Source: Actinomycetes bacterium
Lineage (GTDB): Bacteria; Actinomycetota; Actinomycetes; Mycobacteriales; Micromonosporaceae
Length of the DNA stretch: 19,033 nt
Direction of reading: 5' to 3'
NCBI GenBank assembly: GCA_023402505.1
Contig: JAEYGD010000097.1
Span: 1-19,033, forward strand
Below the pieces are notes generated by a model that had not been told where the DNA came from, did no database searches, and worked only from the letters and a program-made list of their open reading frames with translations. Shown one piece after another: positions 6,411 to 13,269 of this stretch. Made by a program: the position numbers and the translations under genes. Every line of letters begins with the position of its first letter. Position 1 is the first letter of the stretch.

Positions 6411-7616
6411 TCAGCCCTTCATCGCCACGACCGGCGGCGCGCTCTCGTCACCGGTGAGTGCCTTCTGAGCGGTCGCGGTGAACGCCTGGCCGCTGCCCTC
6501 GAGCTTGGCCTGGAACATCGGCTGGAGCAGGGCGTGGTCCTCCTTGCGGATGGTCATCTGGCCCTTCACGCCCTCGAAGCTCCACCCCTCCAGGGCGGTG
6601 ACCATCTTCTCGACGTCGTCGCCACCCTCTTCGATGGCCCGGACGACCATCTGCGCGGCGTGGAACCCGTCCGGGTGGAACAGGTCGAGGGTGCCGCCGG
6701 GGACCTTCGCCTTGGCGGCCTTGGTCGCCTCGTTGTCGGTGGCGCCGTCGAAGTAGTGCGACAGGAACGAGATCTTGGTGCCGGCCGCGCCGAAGGTCGG
6801 CCAGGAGGCGCGGATGTCGAGGCCGGTGACGACCGTGGTGGAGGTCAGTACGCCCTGCTGGTCGAGGGTCTGCCACATGGCGGGGGCGGTGGTGCCGGCC
6901 CAGGCGACGAAGAGCAGGTCCGGCTTGGCCGCCTTGATCTGGCTGGCGAACGGGGTGAACTCGGTCGCGCTGGCCGGGGCCCGGACGCTGCTGACGGTCG
7001 CGCCGGCGCCGCCGATGACGGCCTTGACGGCCGCCTCGTTGGCGTCGCCGAAGGCGCCGTCCTGGGCGAAGACGACGACCTTCTTGCCGGTCGCGTCGCC
7101 GATGAACGACTTGGCGGTCACCACGTCCTGGTACGACTGCCGGCCAGAGCGGAACGTGTACTTGTTCGCGCCGGTGACGCCGTCGGTGGCGGCCGGCCCG
7201 GAGATGAACAGCACCTTGTTCTGCGCGGCGATGGGGGCGACCTGGAGGGCCACGCCGGACGCCGTCGACCCGGCAATGATCTTGTGCCCCTTGCCGATCA
7301 GGTCCTTCGCCGCGGAGACCGCCTTGGCCGGGTCACCGGCGTCGTCGACCTCGGTCAGCTCGACCGCCCGGTCACCGACCTTGTTGGTGCCCTTGGTGGC
7401 GAAGTCGAGGCCGGCCTTGAACCCCTCGATGTACTGCTTTCCGTAGCTGGCCAGCGCTCCCGACTGGGAGTACACCAGGCCAACCTTGACCGGCGCGGCG
7501 CTGTCGCCGCCGCCGGAGGCGGTTTCCTGCGGGCTGCCACAGGCCGTGGCGGCGAGCGCCGCGGCCATGATCGTGGCGGCGGAGAGGAACGCCCGCCGCG
7601 TCGTCCGGACCGTCAT
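6411..7616 (-). CDS. livK: ABC transporter substrate-binding lipoprotein, LivK type
   Basis: The 401-aa product is a type I periplasmic-binding fold protein of the Leu/Ile/Val family (Peripla_BP_6). VKVGLVYSQSGALASYGKQYIEGFKAGLD is the typical start of the mature domain, and TDGVTGANKYTFRSGRQSYQDV and DLLFVAWAGTTAPAMWQTL follow in order. The N-terminus has TTRRAFLSAA (twin arginines at 7-8) and a hydrophobic stretch ending in ATAC with the lipidation cysteine at 26, so export may be by Tat with lipid anchoring. The ATG at 7616 is preferred because GTGGAG lies 5 nt upstream and the signal peptide starts properly; upstream in-frame starts at 7655 and 7688 add an unlikely N-terminal piece. It is the first gene of the operon. 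The ligand (branched-chain amino acid or related) is not proven. Confidence 0.9.
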   Translation of the reverse strand: MTVRTTRRAFLSAATIMAAALAATACGSPQETASGGGDSAAPVKVGLVYSQSGALASYGKQYIEGFKAGLDFATKGTNKVGDRAVELTEVDDAGDPAKAVSAAKDLIGKGHKIIAGSTASGVALQVAPIAAQNKVLFISGPAATDGVTGANKYTFRSGRQSYQDVVTAKSFIGDATGKKVVVFAQDGAFGDANEAAVKAVIGGAGATVSSVRAPASATEFTPFASQIKAAKPDLLFVAWAGTTAPAMWQTLDQQGVLTSTTVVTGLDIRASWPTFGAAGTKISFLSHYFDGATDNEATKAAKAKVPGGTLDLFHPDGFHAAQMVVRAIEEGGDDVEKMVTALEGWSFEGVKGQMTIRKEDHALLQPMFQAKLEGSGQAFTATAQKALTGDESAPPVVAMKG

Positions 7617-7961
7617 TGCGACTCCACGTGAGGACTCGGAGGTGGGGGAACTCATATGACGGCTCACGCTAGGAGTGACGTCACCCACGGGCTATGTGGC
7701 CGAAACACACAAGTAACAACAGGTGGGTGGCCGTACCGTACAACGCCGCCGGCCGGGCGGTGCCGGCCGGTCGGGGCGAGGGCCAGGACCGACATGACGT
7801 GGCCCGCCCGTGTGTCGCGCCCCGCCACCCGCACCCACCGAAAGCCGTACGTCTCCGCCCGTCCCGGCACAACGGCCCACCCGACCGGACGACCCTGACG
7901 GCCGCGCCGGTTCGAGAGCCGTTTCGCCTCCGGTCAGCGACCGAAAACGGAAGATTGTCTG
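7617..7961. promoter_or_regulatory. Divergent intergenic region between livK and ktrB
   Basis: These 345 bases hold no supported gene. For the liv side, a possible minus-strand promoter is TTGTTA (7719-7714) and CATAGC (7696-7691) with 17-bp spacing. The predicted start near 7684 falls on a perfect 10-bp palindrome, GTGACGTCAC at 7675-7684, in an operator-like position. For the ktrB side, a two-part hairpin (CCGTTT 7919-7924 with AAACGG 7945-7950; CGGTC 7931-7935 with GACCG 7939-7943) stands just before the weak Shine-Dalgarno GGAAG (7949-7953). The middle part is GC-rich with repeated GCCGGCC and shows nothing I can name. Confidence 0.4.
7675..7684. promoter_or_regulatory. 10-bp palindrome at the predicted liv transcription start (putative operator)
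   Basis: GTGACGTCAC is perfectly self-complementary and lies about 60 nt upstream of the livK ATG, directly after the putative -10 hexamer at 7696-7691. A repressor bound here would block initiation. No regulator gene lies next to the operon, so the binding protein is unknown. Confidence 0.35.
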
Positions 7962-9296
7962 GTGCGTTGGCTGATGGCGCGGCCCGTCCGACTGGTGCCG
8001 ATCGGGTTCGCCGTGGCGATCCTGATCGGCACCGTCGTGCTCATGCTGCCCTGGGCGACGAACCAGCAGCGGTACACGCCGTTCATGATCGCGTTCTTCA
8101 CCGCGACGTCGGCCGTCTCGGTGACCGGCATGGCCGTGGTGGACACCCCGAACTACTGGACCGAGTTCGGCCTCGCGATGATCACCGTGCTCACCCAGAT
8201 CGGCGGGCTGGGCATCCTCAGCGGCGCCACCCTGGTCATCCTGGCGGTGGCCCACCGCCTCGGCCTGCGCAACCGGCTGCTCGTACAGGCGGAGACCGCC
8301 GAGTTCGGCCTCGGCGACGTCCGGCGCCTGCTGTTACGGATCGCCGCCACCTCGCTGGCCTGCGAACTGGCCATCACCGCGGTCCTGACCCTGCGGCTGT
8401 GGGTTCGCTACGACTACCCGATCGGCCGGGCACTCTGGAGCAGCGTCTTCCACGCCGTCCAGTCCTTCAACAACGGTGGCTTCGCCCTCTACACCGACAA
8501 CCTCATCGGCTTCTCCCGGGACCCGTGGCTGACCCTGCCCCTCGCGTTCGGGACGATCGTCGGCGGTCTCGGTTTCCCGGCCCTCTTCGAGGCCGTACGC
8601 GAGTGGCGGCGCCCGGCCGGCTGGGCGGTCGCCACCAAGCTCACCGTCTGGGGCAGCGGCGCCCTGCTACTGCTCGGCTTCCTGGGCCTGCTGGCCGCCG
8701 AGTGGTCCAACCCGTGGACGCTCGGCATCCACTCCTGGCCGGAGAAGATGCTCATCGCGTTCACCCAGAACGCCTTCATCCGCACCGGCGGCTTCAACGT
8801 CGTCGACGTCGACGCGCTCGAGGAGGAGAGCGTACCGATGATCATCGCTCTGATGTTCATCGGCGGAGGCAGCGCCAGCACCGCCGGCGGCATCAAGGTC
8901 AGCACGTTCTTCCTGCTCGCCTTCGTCATCTGGGCCGAGGTGCGCGGCGAACCGGACGTGACGATCGGGCACCGCCGGGTGGCCACCGCGAGCCAGCGTC
9001 AGGCGATCACGGTGGCGCTGCTCGGGGTGGCACTGGTCGTCGCCGGCACGGTGGTGCTGATCCTGCTGACCGAGGGCGTCCCCTACCACGCGGCCCTGTT
9101 CGAGGTGACCTCCGCGTTCACCACCACCGGGCTGAGCCTCGGCGTCGCGGCCGACCTGCCCGACGGCGCGCAGTTGGCGCTCATCGCCCTCATGTACATC
9201 GGCCGCGTCGGGCCGCTGACCCTCGGGTCCGCGCTCGCCCTGAACACCCGGCGACGGCTCTACCGATACCCGGAGGAGCAACCCATTGTCGGCTAG
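7962..9296 (+). CDS. ktrB: Potassium uptake channel subunit, TrkH/KtrB family
   Basis: The 444-aa membrane protein is of KtrB rather than long TrkH length. It has the four pseudo-repeats of the family, each with a pore-loop glycine: TSAVSVTGM (49-57), SFNNGGF (168-174), RTGGFN (274-279) and AFTTTGLS (385-392). It also has GGGSASTAGGIK (301-312), the intramembrane gate loop region. It should conduct potassium (often with sodium coupling) across the cytoplasmic membrane under control of the KtrA ring. Start: GTG at 7962, preceded by GGAAG with 8-nt spacing; an in-frame ATG at 7974 is the alternative. It overlaps ktrA by 11 nt, which supports stoichiometric expression. Confidence 0.94.
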   Translation: MRWLMARPVRLVPIGFAVAILIGTVVLMLPWATNQQRYTPFMIAFFTATSAVSVTGMAVVDTPNYWTEFGLAMITVLTQIGGLGILSGATLVILAVAHRLGLRNRLLVQAETAEFGLGDVRRLLLRIAATSLACELAITAVLTLRLWVRYDYPIGRALWSSVFHAVQSFNNGGFALYTDNLIGFSRDPWLTLPLAFGTIVGGLGFPALFEAVREWRRPAGWAVATKLTVWGSGALLLLGFLGLLAAEWSNPWTLGIHSWPEKMLIAFTQNAFIRTGGFNVVDVDALEEESVPMIIALMFIGGGSASTAGGIKVSTFFLLAFVIWAEVRGEPDVTIGHRRVATASQRQAITVALLGVALVVAGTVVLILLTEGVPYHAALFEVTSAFTTTGLSLGVAADLPDGAQLALIALMYIGRVGPLTLGSALALNTRRRLYRYPEEQPIVG

Positions 9297-9954
9297 GAGC
9301 GAGGAACGCAGCGGCATCGTCGTGATCGGGCTGGGCCGGTTCGGATCCCACCTGGCCGGCTCGCTGATCCGGCAGAACCACCAGGTGCTGGCGATCGACC
9401 GGGACGCGGCTCCGGTGCAGCGCTGGTCGGCCCAGCTCGACCGGGTCGTCCAGGCAGACGCCACCCAGGAGGGCGTCCTGCAACAGTTGGGCGTCACCGA
9501 CACCGAGCGGGCGGTGGTGGCGATCGGCGACTCGGTGGAGGCCAGCGTGCTCACCGTCCTGGCCCTGGTCGAGATGGGTGTGCCGCAGATCTGGGCCCGG
9601 GCGACGTCGAGCCGACACGCCAAGATCCTGTCGTCGGTCGGCGCCCATCACGTGATCTTCCCCGAACGCGAGGCCGGCGAGCGGGTGGCCCACCTGATCG
9701 TCAGCAAGATGCTCGACTTCATCGAGTTCGGCGACGACTTCGCGATCGCCAAGGTGCTCGCACCGCAGGCCATGACCGGGCGACCGCTCGCCGAGCTGCG
9801 ACCGACGGACCGCTACGGCGTGCGGGTGGTCGGGGTCCGGCTCCCGGACGAACGGTTCCGGTACGCCACCGACGACACCGTGGCGGTGCCGGGAAGCATG
9901 CTGATCGTGGAGGGCAGCATCGACAAGGTGCAGCGGTTCGCCGCGCTCAGCTGA
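9286..9954 (+). CDS. ktrA: Potassium uptake regulatory subunit, KtrA/TrkA type (RCK domain)
   Basis: The 222-aa protein has one RCK_N Rossmann domain with GLGRFGS (15-21) and an acidic end of strand 2 (AIDRD, 36-40), then an RCK_C domain (about 140-222). The single RCK unit and length match KtrA; E. coli TrkA is about twice as long. The protein forms a cytoplasmic octameric ring that binds ATP/ADP or NAD(H) and opens KtrB; RCK_C may bind a second messenger such as c-di-AMP in some relatives. Start: TTG at 9286 with GGAGGAG 7 nt upstream, inside the ktrB end. The N-terminal MSARSEER resembles the start of the repeat peptide in the liv operon. The 3' end overlaps the opposing kinase gene by 8 nt. 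Confidence 0.93.
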   Translation: MSARSEERSGIVVIGLGRFGSHLAGSLIRQNHQVLAIDRDAAPVQRWSAQLDRVVQADATQEGVLQQLGVTDTERAVVAIGDSVEASVLTVLALVEMGVPQIWARATSSRHAKILSSVGAHHVIFPEREAGERVAHLIVSKMLDFIEFGDDFAIAKVLAPQAMTGRPLAELRPTDRYGVRVVGVRLPDERFRYATDDTVAVPGSMLIVEGSIDKVQRFAALS

Positions 9955-11608
9955 ACACCCCGCGCTCAGTCGTCATCGTCGTCGTCATCGTCCCCGCCCC
10001 TTGCCTCGGCTTTTTTCCACCACCCTTGCCCTTCCCCTTGCCGTTGTCGTCCTTCTTGGCCTTCGGCGCGGGGCCGGCGCCACCGGCCGGGCCGGCCTTC
10101 TTCGGCGGGGTCTTCGCGGCGGGGGCCTTCGTCGGCGCGGTGGTCGGCGCGGTCCCGGCCACCCCGCTCACCTCCACCCCGCACCGCTCGTCGGCCACCC
10201 GGAACTCCACCGGCAGCGGGTTGCCCCCGGTGTACCGGCCGTTCAGCGTGAACGTCTCGGTCCCCCCGGGCGCCAGCGCGGCCCGCTCGGGCACCGGCTG
10301 CACGCGTACCGTCCGGCCCTCCTGGCGGGCCGGCACCGGGGTCGCCTTCGTCACCGCCTGCTGGCCCGGGAACGCGAAGGTGAGCTGCCAGTCGCGCAGC
10401 TCCCGGCGGCCCGTGTTGGTGAGCTTCACCTCGGCCGTGAAGTCCTTGCCCGAGTCGCTGCGCAGCGCGTACGCGACCGTGCAGGAGACCCGCTCCTCCG
10501 CGCCCATCCGCGCCTCGGTCGGCTGGTCGACGCCGCCGCTGGCCGGGGTGCGAGCGGTCACCCCCCACAGCGCGGCCGTCACCGCGACCAGTCCGGCGGC
10601 GGCCACCCCGGCCTCCACCCGACGACGCCGGGCCAGCGCCCGCCGGTTGCGGGTCCGCGAGAAGGGCAGCGCGTCCGTCGCCGCCGACCAGGGCAGGATC
10701 GTGGTGCCCAGGTTCGCCACCGTCGCCGGGTCGTCGCCGTCACCCGATGCGGGCGACACCGCCACCGGCGGGATCATCCCGGCGGCCGTGGCGAGCGTAC
10801 GCGCGACCTCCGTGGTGGTCGGCCGGTCGCCCGGGCGCTTCGCGAGGCAGCGGCGCACCAGGTCGGCGACATCCCCGGGAAGGCCCGGAACCGGCGGCAT
10901 CGGGGCCGGGTCGTTGTACATGTGCGCGCGCAGCATCTGGGTGGTGGTGTCGGCCTGCCACGGCAGCCGCCCGGTGAGCATCCGGTAGAGGAGCAGCCCC
11001 ACCGCGTACACGTCGGTGGCCGGGGAGACGTCGCCGTTGTCCAGCCGCTCCGGGGCCAGGTACGCGGGCGTGCCGAGCAGCGCGCCGTCCGGGCCCTTCT
11101 CCTTCTCCCCCACCAGCGCCGAGATGCCGAAGTCGACAACCTTCACCCCGGTCGCGGTCAACATGATGTTGCCGGGCGTGACGTCGCGGTGCACCACGCC
11201 CCGCGAGTGCGCGGTGGCCAGCGCCGAGGCGACCTCCGCGCCGATCGTCACCGCCTCCCGCCACGGCACCTGGCCGCGCCGCAGCCGCCCGGTCAGCGAC
11301 TCGCCGTCGATCAGCTCCATCACCACGTACGGCACGGTGAGCCCGACCTGCTCGGATTCGCCGTAGTCGTACACGTTGGTGATGTTGGGGTGGCAGAGCC
11401 GGGCCGCGGCCTGGGCCTCGACGCGGATCCGGTGCCGGAACGCCCGGTCGCTGGCGAGCCGGGAGGCGAGGACCTTCACCGCCACCTGGCGGCCCAGCAC
11501 CTCGTCGTAGCCCCGCCAGACCACCGACATGCCGCCCGCACCGAGCTGTTCGATCAGCCGGTACCGGTCACCGAGCAGTTGCGCGCCGTCGCGGACCCCT
11601 CCACCCAT
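9947..11608 (-). CDS. Membrane Ser/Thr protein kinase with extracellular CBM2-like domain
   Basis: The 553-aa protein has a cytoplasmic Hanks-type kinase domain at about 15-275: glycine loop GAGGMSVV (23-30), lysine K45 in VAVKVL, catalytic HRDVTPGN (140-147), DFG (159-161) and activation segment GTPAYLAPE (179-187). A basic juxtamembrane RRR stretch and one membrane helix (331-353) follow. The outer part (about 375-478) has paired cysteines and the TNTGRRELRDWQLTFAFPG pattern of a CBM2 carbohydrate-binding fold. A Lys/Pro/Gly-rich tail follows. It may sense a cell-wall or polysaccharide ligand. The end is odd: codons 531-533 read GGA AAA AAG, and a -1 shift there swaps the last 20 residues for AEARGG plus eight Asp. 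Start: ATG at 11608 without a clear Shine-Dalgarno. Confidence 0.9.
   Translation of the reverse strand: MGGGVRDGAQLLGDRYRLIEQLGAGGMSVVWRGYDEVLGRQVAVKVLASRLASDRAFRHRIRVEAQAAARLCHPNITNVYDYGESEQVGLTVPYVVMELIDGESLTGRLRRGQVPWREAVTIGAEVASALATAHSRGVVHRDVTPGNIMLTATGVKVVDFGISALVGEKEKGPDGALLGTPAYLAPERLDNGDVSPATDVYAVGLLLYRMLTGRLPWQADTTTQMLRAHMYNDPAPMPPVPGLPGDVADLVRRCLAKRPGDRPTTTEVARTLATAAGMIPPVAVSPASGDGDDPATVANLGTTILPWSAATDALPFSRTRNRRALARRRRVEAGVAAAGLVAVTAALWGVTARTPASGGVDQPTEARMGAEERVSCTVAYALRSDSGKDFTAEVKLTNTGRRELRDWQLTFAFPGQQAVTKATPVPARQEGRTVRVQPVPERAALAPGGTETFTLNGRYTGGNPLPVEFRVADERCGVEVSGVAGTAPTTAPTKAPAAKTPPKKAGPAGGAGPAPKAKKDDNGKGKGKGGGKKPRQGAGTMTTTMTTERGVFS
10010..10016 (-). other. Slippery heptamer A AAA AAG near the kinase 3' end (possible -1 frameshift or homopolymer indel)
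   Basis: On the minus strand the heptamer is phased as A AAA AAG in the kinase frame, the same phase as the dnaX slippery site. Slipping back one base after codon 533 gives 14 new codons ending in eight Asp and a TGA at 9968-9966, a 547-aa product. The unshifted frame runs on to 9947 and into ktrA. Upstream there are purine-rich AAGGGGAAGGG and GGTGG stretches that could act like an internal Shine-Dalgarno. A one-base deletion in the T6 run, real or technical, would look the same. Confidence 0.45.
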
Positions 11609-11623
11609 GGGGTTCGTTGTTGC

Positions 11624-11638
11624 CCCGGACCGCCCGGG
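11624..11638 (-). terminator. Small hairpin between spermidine-synthase-like gene and kinase gene
   Basis: The stem CCCGG/CCGGG (11624-11628 and 11634-11638) with a 5-nt loop lies about 42 nt beyond the stop of the 11680 gene and just upstream of the kinase ATG. It is short and without a T tract, so it is weak as a terminator. The 71-nt gap also has a 13-bp palindrome, CGAATCGGATTCG at 11649-11661, that could be an operator for the kinase. Confidence 0.25.
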
Positions 11639-11679
11639 CTACACCTTTCGAATCGGATTCGGCTCGCGATGTCACCCGA

Positions 11680-13233
11680 TCAGGCGGTCGCGAGCAACTG
11701 GTCCGTCGGGGCGTAGTCGTCGGTCAGCACCAGCGCGTCGCCGACGAACCTGGCCAGCGCGTCGCCGCTGAGCAGCGTCACCCCCCGGTCCACCTGGTCG
11801 AGCCGGCCGCGGACGGCGTCCAGCGGCAGCGGCGCGTCCGAGGCGACGATCACGAAGTTGGAGCCCTGCTCGCCGGCGAGCGCGGCGGGCGGTGCGACCA
11901 GGGCGACGTGCCGGAACTCGGCGGCCACCGTGGCCACCTCGCTGCGGATGAAGCGCATCGGCGGGTAGTCGATGACGTTCTGCACGTACACGCCGCCGGG
12001 GCGGGTGACCCGGCGGATCTCCGCGGCCATCTCCCGCGTCGCCAGGTGCCACGGCACCACGAGGTGCCCGAACGCGTCACCCACCACCAGGTCGCGGCTG
12101 TCCGTGACCTCGTCGGCGACCAGCATCCGGGCGTCACCCACCACGGCCCGCAGGTCCGGCCCCTGGCGTACGCCGAGCTTCTCCTCGCCGAGCTCGACCA
12201 GCCCACCGTCGATCTCGAACACCACGTTGTCGGTGCCCGGACGGGTGGCGGTCAGGTACCGGGGGACGGTGAACCCGCCTCCGCCGAGGTGCAGCGCGTC
12301 CACCGGCCGGCCGGCCGGCGCCGCCACGTCGGCGACCGCACCGATCCACTTCGTGTACGCGTACTCGAGGTGGGTCGGGTCGGCCAGGTCCACGTACGAG
12401 TGCTCCGCCGAGTTGAGCAGCAGCGTGCGCCCGCTCTCCCGGCCGGGGTCGGTCTCGACGCTGGCGCAGTGGTAGGCGGTCTCCACGTCGCACGGGTTCG
12501 GCGCGACGGTGGTCAGCCCGGCGCCGAGCAGCCCGAGCACGGCCAGGGTCGCGCTGACCCGGGCCGGGCCGGTCAACTGGGAGCCGGCGCTGCGGCGCAG
12601 CCACACGCCGAGGGCCAGCCCGGCGACACCGAGGGCCACCGCCAGGCCGAGCAGGATCACCGTGCTGGGCAGCGAGGCGACCAGCACGAACCCGGTGACC
12701 AGGGTGGCCGTGACCGCGCCCAGCGTGCCGATCGAGGAGAGCCGGCCCACCACCTGCCCGGTCCGGCGCAGGTCGGCGAGTTGCAGCTTGACCACCATCG
12801 GGGTGACCGCCGACAGCAGCATCGCCGGCACGAACACCGCCAGCGCGACGAGCAGCAGGATCGCGCTGGCCGCCCCGCCGCGCAGCACCTCACCGGCGTA
12901 CCGGACGGCGGGCAGGGTCACCGCCGTGGCGATGCCGGCCAGCACCAGCGCCGGGGCCAGCAGGGTACGCGGGTCCCGCCGGTCGGCCAGCCACCCGCCG
13001 GCCCACGCCCCGTACGCGATGGCGGCCAGCGCGATGCCGATGACCGAACTGGTCACCTGGAGGGTCACCCCGACGTACGGGCCGACCAGGCGCAGCGCGG
13101 CGGTCTCCAGCACCAGGACCGCGCCGCTGGAGAAGAAGACGAGGAACGCGGCGAGCCCGTTGGGCAGGGCCCGGCCGGACGCCGCAACGGGCCGGGCCGG
13201 TGGGACCGTGACGTCGGACGATGCAGGGTTCAC
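11680..13233 (-). CDS. Membrane protein with spermidine-synthase-like (methyltransferase fold) domain
   Basis: The 517-aa protein has an N-terminal membrane domain of about six helices (27-215) and a further helix near 225-245, then a short loop with two cysteines (NPCDVETAYHC). The C-terminal Rossmann domain (about 285-500) resembles spermidine synthases: HLGGGGFTVPRYL, VVFEIDGGLVELG, VVGDARMLV and VVGDAFGH. This layout is that of the fused MFS/spermidine-synthase family. The expected GGGDG is GGGGF here, so the conserved aspartate of that loop is absent and true aminopropyl transfer is doubtful. Start: GTG at 13233 without a Shine-Dalgarno; TACCAT 7 nt upstream suggests a leaderless message. 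It follows the coiled-coil gene by 36 nt. Confidence 0.82.
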   Translation of the reverse strand: MNPASSDVTVPPARPVAASGRALPNGLAAFLVFFSSGAVLVLETAALRLVGPYVGVTLQVTSSVIGIALAAIAYGAWAGGWLADRRDPRTLLAPALVLAGIATAVTLPAVRYAGEVLRGGAASAILLLVALAVFVPAMLLSAVTPMVVKLQLADLRRTGQVVGRLSSIGTLGAVTATLVTGFVLVASLPSTVILLGLAVALGVAGLALGVWLRRSAGSQLTGPARVSATLAVLGLLGAGLTTVAPNPCDVETAYHCASVETDPGRESGRTLLLNSAEHSYVDLADPTHLEYAYTKWIGAVADVAAPAGRPVDALHLGGGGFTVPRYLTATRPGTDNVVFEIDGGLVELGEEKLGVRQGPDLRAVVGDARMLVADEVTDSRDLVVGDAFGHLVVPWHLATREMAAEIRRVTRPGGVYVQNVIDYPPMRFIRSEVATVAAEFRHVALVAPPAALAGEQGSNFVIVASDAPLPLDAVRGRLDQVDRGVTLLSGDALARFVGDALVLTDDYAPTDQLLATA

Positions 13234-13269
13234 CCGCGCGATGGTACGCAGGGAAGCTGACCGCCCGGG

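Noticed and set aside
2763..7616. Urea (Urt) or amide transporter instead of a Liv importer
   Set aside because: Not fully excluded. Gene order (binding protein, LivG, LivF, LivH, LivM) differs from the usual urtABCDE order and no urease or amidase gene is adjacent, so the generic Liv call is kept.
7617..7961. c-di-AMP (ydaO) or other known riboswitch in the ktrB leader
   Set aside because: I could not find the conserved ydaO core or another class consensus by eye; only a simple hairpin is visible.
11617..13260. A 547-codon plus-strand frame opposite the spermidine-synthase-like gene
   Set aside because: Its composition is Gly/Arg/Gln/His-rich with no motif, as expected for the antisense frame of a high-GC gene. 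The minus-strand frame has membrane helices and a recognisable fold.
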